DNA of 53,953 nucleotides from Streptomyces sp. TRM64462. Lineage in GTDB: Bacteria; Actinomycetota; Actinomycetes; Streptomycetales; Streptomycetaceae. Under the pieces are notes generated by a model. It had not been told where the DNA came from, did not search any database, and worked only from the letters and a program-made list of their open reading frames with translations. Within the stretch, counting starts at the first letter, position 1. The number at the start of each line of letters is the position of its first letter. The stretch lies in the NCBI RefSeq assembly GCF_013362995.1, contig NZ_JABWDV010000438.1, positions 7,440 through 61,392 of the forward strand, in the 5' to 3' direction. Below, one piece after another: positions 1-8,047 of the stretch. A program made the translations under genes and the position numbers.

Positions 1-90
1 CGCGCGACCGCTCTGTCCGCTTACCGTCGTCCCCGCCGCGAGTCGCCGGATCAACGGCGGCCGGACACAAGGGAGATCGGGGGTGTACTC

Positions 91-1845
91 GTGCGGATCG
101 GTCTGCTCACGGAAGGTGGCTACCCGTATGCGTCGGGTGAGTCCAGGCTCTGGTGCGACCGGCTCGTGCGCGGGCTCGCGCAGCACGAGTTCGACGTCTA
201 CGCGCTGAGCCGCAGCGCGCGACAGGAGGACGGCGGCCGGGTCCCGCTGCCGCGGCACGTCCAGCGGGTACGGACCGCGGCCCTCTGGGCCCCCGCGGAC
301 GACGGCCACAGCTACGGACGGCGCGACCGGCGCCGCTTCACCGAGCACTTCGAGGCGCTGGCCACCGCCCTGTGCCGTGCCGAACCGTCGGGTGACGACG
401 CCTTCGCGGCCGGGCTCTACGGGCTCGCGGAACTCGCCCGTGACCGCGGCGGGCTGTGCGCCGCCCTCCGCTCCGAGAGCGCCGCCCGGGTCCTGGAGGC
501 CGCCTGCCGCGCCCCCGGCGCACGCCGGGGCGTGCAGCCCGCGACCGTCCCCGACTACCTCGCCTTCGCGGACCAGCTGGAGCGCGCCCTGCGCCCGCTG
601 TCGCTCGACTGGTACGGCGCGGACGGGCTCGGCGCCGTCGACCTGTGCCATGCCGCTTCGGGGGGCGTCGCGGCGCTGCCCGGGCTTCTGGGCAAACGCT
701 TCTTCGGGGTTCCGCTGCTGGTCACCGAGTACGGCGTGCAACTGCGGGCGCACTACCTCGCCGGCGCGACGGGCGCGACGGGGGCTGTGGGGGCGACGGG
801 GGCTGTGGGGAGGACGGGCGCGACGGGGGCTGTGGGGACGACGGGCGCGACGGGGAGCGCAGGGGCGGCCGGGGCTCCGCCGAGTGCGCCGGTACGCGCG
901 CTGCTCGCCGCATTCCACGGGCGGCTGGCCACCGAGGTCTACCGCCAGGCCGCCGTGATCACGCCCGGCAACACCCACGCCCGCCGCTGGCAGGAACGGT
1001 GCGGCGCCGACCGGGCCAAGCTGCGGACGGTGTACCCCGGCCTCGAAGCGGAACGGTTCGCCAGCGTGGGCGAGGGCGCCGACGGGGGCGATCCGCGCAC
1101 CCTCGTGTGGGTCGGGCGCGTCGAGCCCGCCAAGGACCTCGTGGCCCTGCTGCACGCCTTCGCGGAGGTACGCAGGCAGGAGCCCGAGACCCGGCTGAGG
1201 ATCGTCGCCGCGCCCGTCATGGACCCGCAGGCCGCGACGTACCTCGCCCACTGCAAGGCGCTCGCCGCCCAGCTCTTCCCGGACGAGGCCGCCGGCGCAC
1301 ACGCCGTCGGGGACAACCCCGTCTCCTTCGAGGAAATTGGCGGGCCCGAGGCGCCCGAACTCCCCGACGCGTACGCCGCCGGCTGTGTCGTCGTCCTGTC
1401 CAGCGTGGTCGAGGGCTTCCCGGTCGGCCTCATCGAGGCGATGCTGTGCGGGCGGGCCACCGTCTCCACGGACGTCGGCGCGGTCGTCGAGGTCATCGGG
1501 GGCACCGGGCTCGTCGTGCCCCCGCGCAATCCGCGGGCGCTCGCGGACGCGTGCGTCGCGCTGCTGCGCGACCCGGCGCGCAGGGAACGGCTGGGCGCCG
1601 CCGCGCGCGCCCGCGCACTCGAACTGTTCACGGTCGAGCAGAACCTCGCCGCCTTCCGCGCGCTGTACCTCGAACTCCTGTCGCTCGCGCCGGTGCGCCG
1701 CGACGCCGAGGCCGTGGACGCGCAGGGCGGGCCCGTACCGTTCGCGCACCCCGCCGAGGCGTACGTGCCGGGGCACTGGACGGCCGCCCCGCGCCCCGCG
1801 CCCGCCTGGGCGTGCGCGACGACGGCTGGGGGCGGCGATGTCTGA
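91..1845 (+). CDS. PelF-like family 4 glycosyltransferase (DUF3492 type)
   Basis: Retaining GT-B glycosyltransferase of 584 aa, expected in the cytoplasm and using a nucleotide-sugar donor. The N-terminus (RIGLLTEGGYPY) matches the DUF3492/PelF type. The C-terminal half has the donor-site elements of GT4: VWVGRVEPAKD near residue 347 and EGFPVGLIEAM near 445, which contains the E-x7-E pair. The start is GTG with GGGGG at 79-83. Between the two Rossmann domains, about residues 225-262, lies a Gly-Ala-Thr/Val collagen-like repeat that is surely a flexible insertion. The stop overlaps the next gene, so the downstream membrane protein is probably translationally coupled. PelF itself makes the cationic Pel exopolysaccharide; the product here is inferred only from family and neighbours. 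Bases 1-90 hold nothing recognisable. Confidence 0.85.
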   Translation: MRIGLLTEGGYPYASGESRLWCDRLVRGLAQHEFDVYALSRSARQEDGGRVPLPRHVQRVRTAALWAPADDGHSYGRRDRRRFTEHFEALATALCRAEPSGDDAFAAGLYGLAELARDRGGLCAALRSESAARVLEAACRAPGARRGVQPATVPDYLAFADQLERALRPLSLDWYGADGLGAVDLCHAASGGVAALPGLLGKRFFGVPLLVTEYGVQLRAHYLAGATGATGAVGATGAVGRTGATGAVGTTGATGSAGAAGAPPSAPVRALLAAFHGRLATEVYRQAAVITPGNTHARRWQERCGADRAKLRTVYPGLEAERFASVGEGADGGDPRTLVWVGRVEPAKDLVALLHAFAEVRRQEPETRLRIVAAPVMDPQAATYLAHCKALAAQLFPDEAAGAHAVGDNPVSFEEIGGPEAPELPDAYAAGCVVVLSSVVEGFPVGLIEAMLCGRATVSTDVGAVVEVIGGTGLVVPPRNPRALADACVALLRDPARRERLGAAARARALELFTVEQNLAAFRALYLELLSLAPVRRDAEAVDAQGGPVPFAHPAEAYVPGHWTAAPRPAPAWACATTAGGGDV

Positions 1846-3100
1846 GGCGCGGACGGGTATGGGGCCCGGGCCGGGGACCGGGACCGGGACTGGGCCCGGG
1901 ACTGGGCCCGGGACGGCTGAGGGCGCCGCGCAGGGGGCCGCGCCCGGCGCCGGGCCGGGGGGCATGCCGGGCACCGCGCCTGGTGTCGTCCGGCGCGGTT
2001 CCGTGGACCCCGTGAAGGTGCTGCTGCACCGGCACCGGGAGCTGTGCGAGCGGGCTGTCGATCCGCTGGAGATCGCCGCGGGGCTCGAAGCGCACGGCGT
2101 CACCGACCGCACCGCCGCCCGCTTCCGGCACCGGGACGTGTTCTCGCTCGCCGAGGAGCTCTACGCGCGCGTGCCCCGAGGCGGCGACGACGACGGCACC
2201 GCGTCACCGGCCGACGCCCCGTTGGGCCAGGGCCAGGGCCGGGGGCACGCGGAGGCCGGTCCCGTGCGGGAACGGCGGGAACGGTACTGGGTGCTCAGCG
2301 CGCTGCTCCCCGGGGCCGTCTGCGGGCTCGCCGTCGCCGGGCACGCCCTGACGTCGGGGCCGCTGCGGCTCGCCGTCACGGTGGCCGGCGCCGCTGCGGT
2401 CGCCGCGGCGCTCGTCCACTGCCTGCGGCACGGCCCGCTCCGCGCCCCCGGCCGCGCCCTGCACGGCGCGCGGGCCTGGACGGTGCTGCTCCTGGCGTAC
2501 GCCGCGTACGGTGACGGGCTGCTCGCGGAGCTGATCAGCGGCGGCCCCGAGAGGCCCTGGCCTCCGGTCACGGCACCGCTCGTCGGGCTCGCCCTCGCGG
2601 TGCTCCCGGCCGCCGCCTGCGCCCGGCTGTTCGCCGTGCGGGCCCGGCACCGGCTCGCCGGCAGCCGCGGCCTGACCGACTTCACCGCGCGCGCCCGGCC
2701 CCTGCTCCTCGCCGTCGTCGCGCTGCACCTCGCCGCGCTCACGGGCCTGCTCGCCCTGGTCCGCCTGGTGCCCGGCACCGTACCCGGGGCGCTCGCCCCT
2801 GCGGCCGCACTGGGCACGCTGCTGTTCCTGGCCCGGCTGCTCACCGTCCACGGCTACGCCGAGTCGGCCAGCGCGGGACTCGCCGCCGCCTGCGCCGCCG
2901 AGGCCGTCGCCTGCGCGTCCCTGCTGGCCGGACGGCTCCCGGGCTGCGACGCGCTGTCGGCCCCGGTGCGGGCGGCCGTCGAAACCTGGGGCGCCGCCTC
3001 CGTACCGACCCTCGCCTGCGGGGCAGCGGCCCTCGCCCTGCTGGCCCACGCCACCAGGGCCCTCGCCCGAGCCTCCGCCCACGCGCCCGCCCACGCCTGA
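1838..3100 (+). CDS. Multi-spanning membrane protein of the glycosyltransferase operon
   Basis: Unrecognised integral membrane protein of 420 aa. The ATG at 1838 lies inside the last codons of the glycosyltransferase (8-bp overlap). The first about 50 residues are a Gly/Pro/Thr low-complexity tail. A soluble helical segment follows (VDPLEIAAGLEAHGVTDRTA, near residue 70) of a type I associate with actinobacterial membrane proteins. From about residue 150 there are roughly eight to ten hydrophobic segments rich in Ala and Leu. There is no ATPase or transferase motif. The position between a PelF-like transferase and an epimerase makes a polymer export or membrane-assembly role (PelG/PelE-like) possible, but there is no sequence motif to prove it. 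Confidence 0.75.
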   Translation: MSEARTGMGPGPGTGTGTGPGTGPGTAEGAAQGAAPGAGPGGMPGTAPGVVRRGSVDPVKVLLHRHRELCERAVDPLEIAAGLEAHGVTDRTAARFRHRDVFSLAEELYARVPRGGDDDGTASPADAPLGQGQGRGHAEAGPVRERRERYWVLSALLPGAVCGLAVAGHALTSGPLRLAVTVAGAAAVAAALVHCLRHGPLRAPGRALHGARAWTVLLLAYAAYGDGLLAELISGGPERPWPPVTAPLVGLALAVLPAAACARLFAVRARHRLAGSRGLTDFTARARPLLLAVVALHLAALTGLLALVRLVPGTVPGALAPAAALGTLLFLARLLTVHGYAESASAGLAAACAAEAVACASLLAGRLPGCDALSAPVRAAVETWGAASVPTLACGAAALALLAHATRALARASAHAPAHA

Positions 3101-3105
3101 ACCAC

Positions 3106-3170
3106 CCTTCGAACCATCGACCCGCGACCTTCGACCTTCGACGTCTGACCTTCGAACCTTCGACCTTCGA
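3106..3170. repeat. Cluster of six CCTTCGA heptamers
   Basis: The heptamer CCTTCGA occurs six times in 65 bases (starting at 3106, 3128, 3135, 3149, 3157 and 3164), several copies directly abutting. It fills the gap between the membrane protein and the epimerase. It could be replication-slippage debris or a multi-site protein-binding region. Confidence 0.6.
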
Positions 3171-3187
3171 CCGAGGAGACACACGAG

Positions 3188-3241
3188 ATGACCCCCCAAT
3201 CCCCGACCACGGCCTGCCGGCGCGAAGGGGGCGCGCGATGA
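3188..3241 (+). CDS. Possible 17-codon leader ORF coupled to the epimerase gene
   Basis: ATG at 3188 has a good ribosome site (GAGGAG, 3173-3178, nine bases away). It opens a 17-codon frame (MTPQSPTTACRREGGAR) whose TGA stop at 3239-3241 shares bases with the epimerase ATG at 3238, giving an ATGA junction. The frame differs from the epimerase frame. This looks like a translational-coupling leader, but it may simply be chance. Confidence 0.3.
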   Translation: MTPQSPTTACRREGGAR

Positions 3242-4197
3242 GGGTGCTGCTGCTCGGTGCCACGGGATTCATCGGCCGCTTCGTCGCCGACCGGCTGCTC
3301 GCCGACCCGGCGGTGCACCTGACCGCCCTCGGCCGCCGCGACGACTCCGACGTCCGCTTCGACCTCGCCAACGGCAGTCCCGGCGCGCTCACCCGGTTCC
3401 TCGACGCCGTCCACCCCGGTGTCGTCATCAACTGCGCCGGTGCCACCCGGGGCGGCGCCCGCGAGCTGACCCGGCACAACACCGTCGCCGTCGCCACCGT
3501 CTGCGAGGCCCTGCGCCGCAGCCGCTGCGGCGCGCGCATGGTGCAGGTCGGCTGCGCGTCCGAGTACGGGCCCGCACAGCCCGGTTCGTCGACCGCCGAG
3601 GACGCCGTGCCCCGGCCCGGCGGCCCGTACGGCGTGTCCAAGCTCGCCGCCACCGAACTGGTCCTGGGCGCCGGCCTCGACGCCGTCGTGCTCCGGGTCT
3701 TCTCACCGGTCGGCCCCGGCACCCCGGCCGGTTCGCCGCTGGGCCGGCTCGCGGAGGCCCTGCGCCGGGCCATGCAGTCCGGCGACGGCGAGCTGAAACT
3801 CGGTGGCCTCGGAGTCCAGCGCGACTTCGTGGACGTACGGGACGTGGCGCGCGCCGTGCACGCCGCTTCGCTGTCGGCCGCGCAGGGCGTCGTCAACATC
3901 GGCACGGGCCGTGCCGTACGGCTCCGGGACGCGGCGGGTGTCCTCGCGCGCGTCGCCGGGTACACGGGCGCCCTCCACGAGCTGGACGGGCCGCCCGCCC
4001 GGCCCTCCATCGCCGCGCAGCGCGCCGACTCGCTCGGCGACCACCTGCCGCCCCCTCCGCATCCGTACCCCGACGGCTGCGGCGGCTGGCAGCAGGCCGA
4101 CGTCCGCACCGCACGCGACCGGCTCGGCTGGCGGCCCCGGATCAACCTGGAGGAGTCGCTGGCCGACATCTGGATGGAGGCGGCATGCCGCATCTGA
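3238..4197 (+). CDS. NAD-dependent nucleotide-sugar epimerase/dehydratase (extended SDR)
   Basis: Extended short-chain dehydrogenase of 319 aa, likely a cytoplasmic sugar-nucleotide epimerase or dehydratase. The Rossmann glycine motif GATGFIG is at residues 7-13. The catalytic Tyr131 and Lys135 sit in YGVSK, preceded by a serine-containing strand (VGCASEYGPAQPG). A conserved RDFVDVRDVARA segment marks the substrate-domain boundary near residue 200. It lies third in the glycosyltransferase operon and its last 13 bases overlap the spherulin-4 gene. In Pel and galactosaminogalactan pathways a UDP-hexosamine 4-epimerase supplies the monomer; a similar supply role is inferred here, but the substrate cannot be read from the sequence. 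Confidence 0.85.
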   Translation: MRVLLLGATGFIGRFVADRLLADPAVHLTALGRRDDSDVRFDLANGSPGALTRFLDAVHPGVVINCAGATRGGARELTRHNTVAVATVCEALRRSRCGARMVQVGCASEYGPAQPGSSTAEDAVPRPGGPYGVSKLAATELVLGAGLDAVVLRVFSPVGPGTPAGSPLGRLAEALRRAMQSGDGELKLGGLGVQRDFVDVRDVARAVHAASLSAAQGVVNIGTGRAVRLRDAAGVLARVAGYTGALHELDGPPARPSIAAQRADSLGDHLPPPPHPYPDGCGGWQQADVRTARDRLGWRPRINLEESLADIWMEAACRI

Positions 4198-4946
4198 CCA
4201 GACCCGGCACCGACGACCTCTCCGCGACCGGTGCCGAGAGGCTCGGCTTCGGCATCCCCGGCTACGCCCACCCGCTCCTCGCGCCCGTCGAATGGGCGGA
4301 GCTGACCCGGCCGGGCACCCCGGTGCACTGGGCCGTCCTCAATGTCGCGGACGGCCCCGGCGTCCGGCCCGACCCGCACTGCACGGAAGCGGCGGCCCGG
4401 CTGCGGAACGCGGGCGTCCGCGTCCTCGGCCACCTCGCGGGGACCGGCCGGCGCACGTACGGGGACCTCGTGTCGGACGCCCAGCGATATCTCGACTGGT
4501 ACCGCGTGGACGGCTACTTCCTGGACGGCTGTCCCACGGAGCGGGAAGACCTGGCCGGAGTGCGGCGCCTCACGGCGACCCTGGAGACGGTGCTGGAGGA
4601 GGGCGACGACCCGGACGGCGGCCATCTCGTGCTCGGTCACGGCACGCACCCGTACCCGGGCTACGCGGAGATCGCCGACCAGCTCGTGACCTTCGCCGGG
4701 CCGTGGACGGAATACCGCTGGTCACAGGCTGAGGAGTGGACGGCCGACCATCCGCCGGAACGGTTCGCGCACCTCGTTCACGGAGTGCCCCGCACTCATC
4801 TGGACGAGGCCATGCGGATCGCCCGGTGGCAGGGCGCCGGAACGATCTTCTTCACCGACCGCACAGGACAAACCAACCCATTCTCGGCCCTGCCCGGCTA
4901 CTGGGACGAAATCGTCTCGCAGATCGGACCGGGTGTCTCGGAATGA
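4185..4946 (+). CDS. Spherulation-specific family 4 (spherulin-4-like) protein, putative glycosidase
   Basis: Protein of 253 aa of the spherulin-4 family, related to the fungal Sph3 glycoside hydrolases (GH135) that cut N-acetylgalactosamine-containing polymers. Family features visible: GIPGYAHPL near residue 25, WAVLNVADGPG near residue 48, and the acidic segment VDGYFLDGCP near residue 108, which holds aspartates expected at the TIM-barrel active site. No signal peptide is evident from the ATG at 4185, so either it acts inside the cell or export is unconventional; this is odd for a polysaccharide hydrolase. It is translationally coupled to the epimerase and closes the operon. Confidence 0.8.
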   Translation: MPHLTRPGTDDLSATGAERLGFGIPGYAHPLLAPVEWAELTRPGTPVHWAVLNVADGPGVRPDPHCTEAAARLRNAGVRVLGHLAGTGRRTYGDLVSDAQRYLDWYRVDGYFLDGCPTEREDLAGVRRLTATLETVLEEGDDPDGGHLVLGHGTHPYPGYAEIADQLVTFAGPWTEYRWSQAEEWTADHPPERFAHLVHGVPRTHLDEAMRIARWQGAGTIFFTDRTGQTNPFSALPGYWDEIVSQIGPGVSE

Positions 4947-4964
4947 GGAGGGCCGTGGCAGTGT

Positions 4965-5006
4965 TACGGGACATGTAGTCCCCGCCCGCGCGGGGGTAGT
5001 CCCGTA
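4965..5006 (+). terminator. Two-tier hairpin just upstream of moeZ
   Basis: Outer arms TACGGGAC (4965-4972) and GTCCCGTA (4999-5006) are exact complements. Between them CCCCGC (4980-4985) pairs with GCGGGG (4990-4995). It could end the polysaccharide operon or act as an attenuator in the moeZ leader, since it finishes 25 bases before the moeZ GTG. No U-run follows. Confidence 0.5.
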
Positions 5007-5031
5007 CTGACATACGACCAACGGAGTCCCC

Positions 5032-6210
5032 GTGTCGCTGCCACCCCTGGTCGAGCCGGCTGCCGAGCTCACCGTAGACGAGGTCCGCAGGTACTCCCGC
5101 CATCTGATCATCCCCGACGTGGGGATGGACGGACAGAAGCGGCTGAAGAACGCCAAGGTGCTGTGTGTGGGCGCCGGCGGCCTCGGCTCGCCCGCCCTCA
5201 TGTACCTGGCGGCGGCCGGTGTGGGCACGCTCGGCATCGTGGAGTTCGACGAGGTCGACGAGTCGAACCTGCAGCGCCAGATCATCCACAGCCAGTCGGA
5301 CATCGGCCGCTCCAAGGCGGAGTCCGCGCGCGACTCCGTCCTCGGCATCAACCCGTACGTGAACGTGGTCCTTCACGAGGAGCGGCTGGAAGCCGACAAC
5401 GTGATGGACATCTTCAGCCAGTACGACCTGATCGTCGACGGCACGGACAACTTCGCCACCCGTTACCTCGTCAACGACGCGTGCGTGCTGCTGAACAAGC
5501 CGTACGTCTGGGGCTCCATCTACCGCTTCGACGGCCAGGCGTCGGTCTTCTGGTCCGAGTACGGGCCCTGCTACCGCTGCCTCTACCCGGAGCCCCCGCC
5601 GCCGGGCATGGTCCCGTCCTGCGCCGAGGGCGGCGTCCTGGGCGTGCTCTGCGCGTCCATCGGCTCCATCCAGGTCACCGAGGCCATCAAGGTCCTCGCC
5701 GGCGTGGGCGACCCGCTGGTCGGCCGCCTGATGATCTACGACGCCCTGGAGATGCAGTACCGCCAGGTCAAGGTCCGCAAGGACCCGAACTGCGCGGTCT
5801 GCGGCGAGAACCCGACCGTCACCGAACTCATCGACTACGAGGCCTTCTGCGGCGTCGTGTCCGAGGAGGCCCAGGAGGCGGCGGCCGGCTCCACGATCAC
5901 TCCCAAGCAGCTCAAGGAGTGGATCGACGACGGCGAGAACATCGACATCATCGACGTCCGCGAGGTCAACGAGTACGAGATCGTCTCGATCCCCGGCGCC
6001 CGGCTGATCCCGAAGAACGAGTTCCTGATGGGCGCCGCCCTCCAGGACCTGCCGCAGGACAAGAAGATCGTCTTGCATTGCAAGACGGGTGTCCGCAGTG
6101 CGGAAGTCCTGGCGGTCCTGAAGTCCGCGGGCTTCTCCGACGCCGTTCACGTCGGCGGCGGCGTCATCGGCTGGGTGAACCAGATCGAGCCGCACAAGCC
6201 GGTCTACTGA
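5032..6210 (+). CDS. moeZ: Adenylyltransferase/sulfurtransferase MoeZ
   Basis: 392-aa fusion of an E1-like ThiF/MoeB domain with a C-terminal rhodanese domain. It activates the C-terminus of ubiquitin-like sulfur carriers (MoaD and related proteins) by adenylation and then delivers sulfur, for molybdopterin and other thio-cofactors, in the cytosol. The ATP loop GAGGLGS lies near residues 46-52. Zinc-site cysteine pairs are in CYRCLYP and NCAVCGE. The rhodanese active-site Cys350 is in HCKTGVRS. GTG start. It is transcribed alone, behind a hairpin and facing a convergent peptidase gene. The window also carries molybdate uptake genes and moaE, which fits the same pathway. Confidence 0.95.
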   Translation: MSLPPLVEPAAELTVDEVRRYSRHLIIPDVGMDGQKRLKNAKVLCVGAGGLGSPALMYLAAAGVGTLGIVEFDEVDESNLQRQIIHSQSDIGRSKAESARDSVLGINPYVNVVLHEERLEADNVMDIFSQYDLIVDGTDNFATRYLVNDACVLLNKPYVWGSIYRFDGQASVFWSEYGPCYRCLYPEPPPPGMVPSCAEGGVLGVLCASIGSIQVTEAIKVLAGVGDPLVGRLMIYDALEMQYRQVKVRKDPNCAVCGENPTVTELIDYEAFCGVVSEEAQEAAAGSTITPKQLKEWIDDGENIDIIDVREVNEYEIVSIPGARLIPKNEFLMGAALQDLPQDKKIVLHCKTGVRSAEVLAVLKSAGFSDAVHVGGGVIGWVNQIEPHKPVY

Positions 6211-6251
6211 CCGGACGTCCGGACATTGGACATCGGACATCGCTCCCGGGC

Positions 6252-6281
6252 AGGGGGCCGGACCGCTCGGACCGGCCCCCT
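6252..6281. terminator. Bidirectional terminator between moeZ and the peptidase gene
   Basis: AGGGGGCCGG (6252-6261) pairs perfectly with CCGGCCCCCT (6272-6281), with an inner CCG/CGG pair. It is placed between convergent genes. The short repeats at 6212-6241 (GGACAT/GGACATCG) just before it have no evident function. Confidence 0.7.
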
Positions 6282-6319
6282 TCCCGCGTCCTCGGCTCCT
6301 CCTGTGTCCGGGGCCGGTG

Positions 6320-7906
6320 TTACGAGCAGGTCTTGCCGTCCGTCGGGACCTTGCCCCGCAGCAGGTAGTCGTCGACCGTCCGCGTCACGCACGTCGACGT
6401 GCCGTACGCGCCGTGGCCCTCACCCTCGTTGGTGACGAGGATGCCGACGTCATCGCCGAGCCCGTCCGCCATCCGGGGCGCACCCTCGTACGGCGTCGCC
6501 GGATCGCCCTTCGTCCCCACCACCAGGATCGGGCCCGCGCCCGGAGCGCTCACGTCCTGCGTGGTCCACTCGCCGTCCACGGGCCAGTTCGCGCACCAGC
6601 CGGCGGTGTCCCAGGCCAGGAACTCACCGAACACGGGCGATATCCGCCGGAACTCCGGCAGCAGCGCCTTGGCTTCGGCCGGCGTCGGCCGCTGCTTGCT
6701 GTCCGCGCACGAGATCGCCCGCTGGGAGTGGCTGTCCGTGCCGTAACTCCCGTCGGGGCCGCGGTCGTTGTACAGGTCCGCGAGCCGCAGCAGCGCGTCG
6801 CCCCGGCCGCTCTCCGCCTCCTCCAGCGCGGTCGTCAGCGCCGGCCAGCTGCTCTCCGAGTACAGCGGCAGGACGATGCCCGTCAGCGCCAGGCTCTCCG
6901 TCAGCTCACGGCCGCCGCTGGTCGGCAGCGGCTTCTGGTCCAGCCGCTTCAGCAGCCGCGCCACGCGCGCCGTACCCGCCTCGGCGCCCTCGCCGGTGGA
7001 CTCGAAGTAGTTGTTCAGGGCCCGCTGGAAACCGGTCGTCTGGTTCCGTGCGTGGCCCGTCGCGTCCGATGTCGGGTCGACGACCGCGTCCAGCACCGTC
7101 CAGCCGACGTTCTTCGGGAACAGGTGCGCGTAGGCGCCGCCGAGCTGCGTCCCGTACGAGAAGCCGAAGTAGTTCAGCTTCTTGTCGCCCAGGACGTGCC
7201 GGACCAGGTCCATGTCGCGGGCCGTGTTGTTCGTCGTGACGTGGCGGATGACCGTGCCGGACCGGCGGGCGCAGCCCGCCCCGAAGTCCGACGCGTCCTT
7301 CAGGTAGGCGGCCTCCTCGGCCGCCGTGTCCGGCGTCAGGTCGACGCGCTTCTCGGCCGCCGCCTGCTCCTCGTCGTCCCGGCACACGACACCCGAGCTC
7401 CGCCCCACGCCCCGCGGGTCGAAGCCGACCAGGTCGTAGCGGCGGTTCAGCGCGCCGTACTCGTCGGCGGCGGACGGCAGTATCTCGACGCCGGAAGAGC
7501 CAGGACCGCCGAAGTTGAACAGCAGCGCGCCGATACGGTCGCCCTTGTCGCGGGCCTCCTTGCGGACGAGCGCGATATCGAGAGTCGCCCCGTCCGGCTT
7601 CGCGTAGTCGAGAGGGACCTTGACCGTCGCGCACCGCCACCCGGACCCGGGCGCCTCACCGCCGTCGGGCGCCTCGCAGCCCCGCCAGTCCGGCTTCTGG
7701 TCCGTGAGCGACGCCGGCAGCGCCGGCATGCCCGCGGAACTGCCGGGCTTGCCTGGAGCACTGCTCCCCGCACCATTGCCCGCACTGCTACCCGCACCAT
7801 TGCCCGCACCGCTGCCCGTGCCGTTCCCGGTCTGGCAGCCGGCGACCGCACCGGCCAGCAGGGCCACCCCGGCCGCCATGGCCACGGCCCTCACCCGCAT
7901 GGACAT
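6320..7906 (-). CDS. Secreted tripeptidyl-aminopeptidase-like lipoprotein (S33 alpha/beta hydrolase)
   Basis: Predicted exported serine peptidase of 528 aa, similar to the Streptomyces Tap/SlpD/SlpE family that removes N-terminal tripeptides. The start is placed at the ATG at 7906, preceded by GGGGGGAAAG; a longer frame upstream lacks a signal peptide at its N-terminus. The signal peptide ends in a lipobox (AGAVAGC, then a Gly/Asn/Ser linker), so it is probably a membrane-anchored lipoprotein. The catalytic triad is readable: nucleophile Ser in GFSYG (near 249), Asp in GTKGDPATP (near 466) and His in EGEGHGAYG (near 496). Cysteines near the C-terminus suggest disulfides. The next gene is a clear paralogue in the same orientation. 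Confidence 0.9.
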   Translation of the reverse strand: MSMRVRAVAMAAGVALLAGAVAGCQTGNGTGSGAGNGAGSSAGNGAGSSAPGKPGSSAGMPALPASLTDQKPDWRGCEAPDGGEAPGSGWRCATVKVPLDYAKPDGATLDIALVRKEARDKGDRIGALLFNFGGPGSSGVEILPSAADEYGALNRRYDLVGFDPRGVGRSSGVVCRDDEEQAAAEKRVDLTPDTAAEEAAYLKDASDFGAGCARRSGTVIRHVTTNNTARDMDLVRHVLGDKKLNYFGFSYGTQLGGAYAHLFPKNVGWTVLDAVVDPTSDATGHARNQTTGFQRALNNYFESTGEGAEAGTARVARLLKRLDQKPLPTSGGRELTESLALTGIVLPLYSESSWPALTTALEEAESGRGDALLRLADLYNDRGPDGSYGTDSHSQRAISCADSKQRPTPAEAKALLPEFRRISPVFGEFLAWDTAGWCANWPVDGEWTTQDVSAPGAGPILVVGTKGDPATPYEGAPRMADGLGDDVGILVTNEGEGHGAYGTSTCVTRTVDDYLLRGKVPTDGKTCS

Positions 7907-8047
7907 CTTTCCCCCCACCCTGATAGCCCTGGTAGCCCTGATAACCCGGACACCCCCGGATGACCTCGACCGATCCCGGAAACCCACCTGTCGAACGTCA
8001 TCGTAGGCGCCGCCCGCGACAGCCCGCCTCGCCCTGTGGACAACCCC

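Noticed and set aside
456..2015. A long Arg/Pro-rich frame overlapping the glycosyltransferase
   Set aside because: It is an out-of-phase reading of the same GC-rich codons without motifs.
4852..6240. A 462-codon minus-strand frame opposite moeZ
   Set aside because: It is Asp/Leu/Val repetitive shadow sequence with no domain, against a fully recognisable enzyme.
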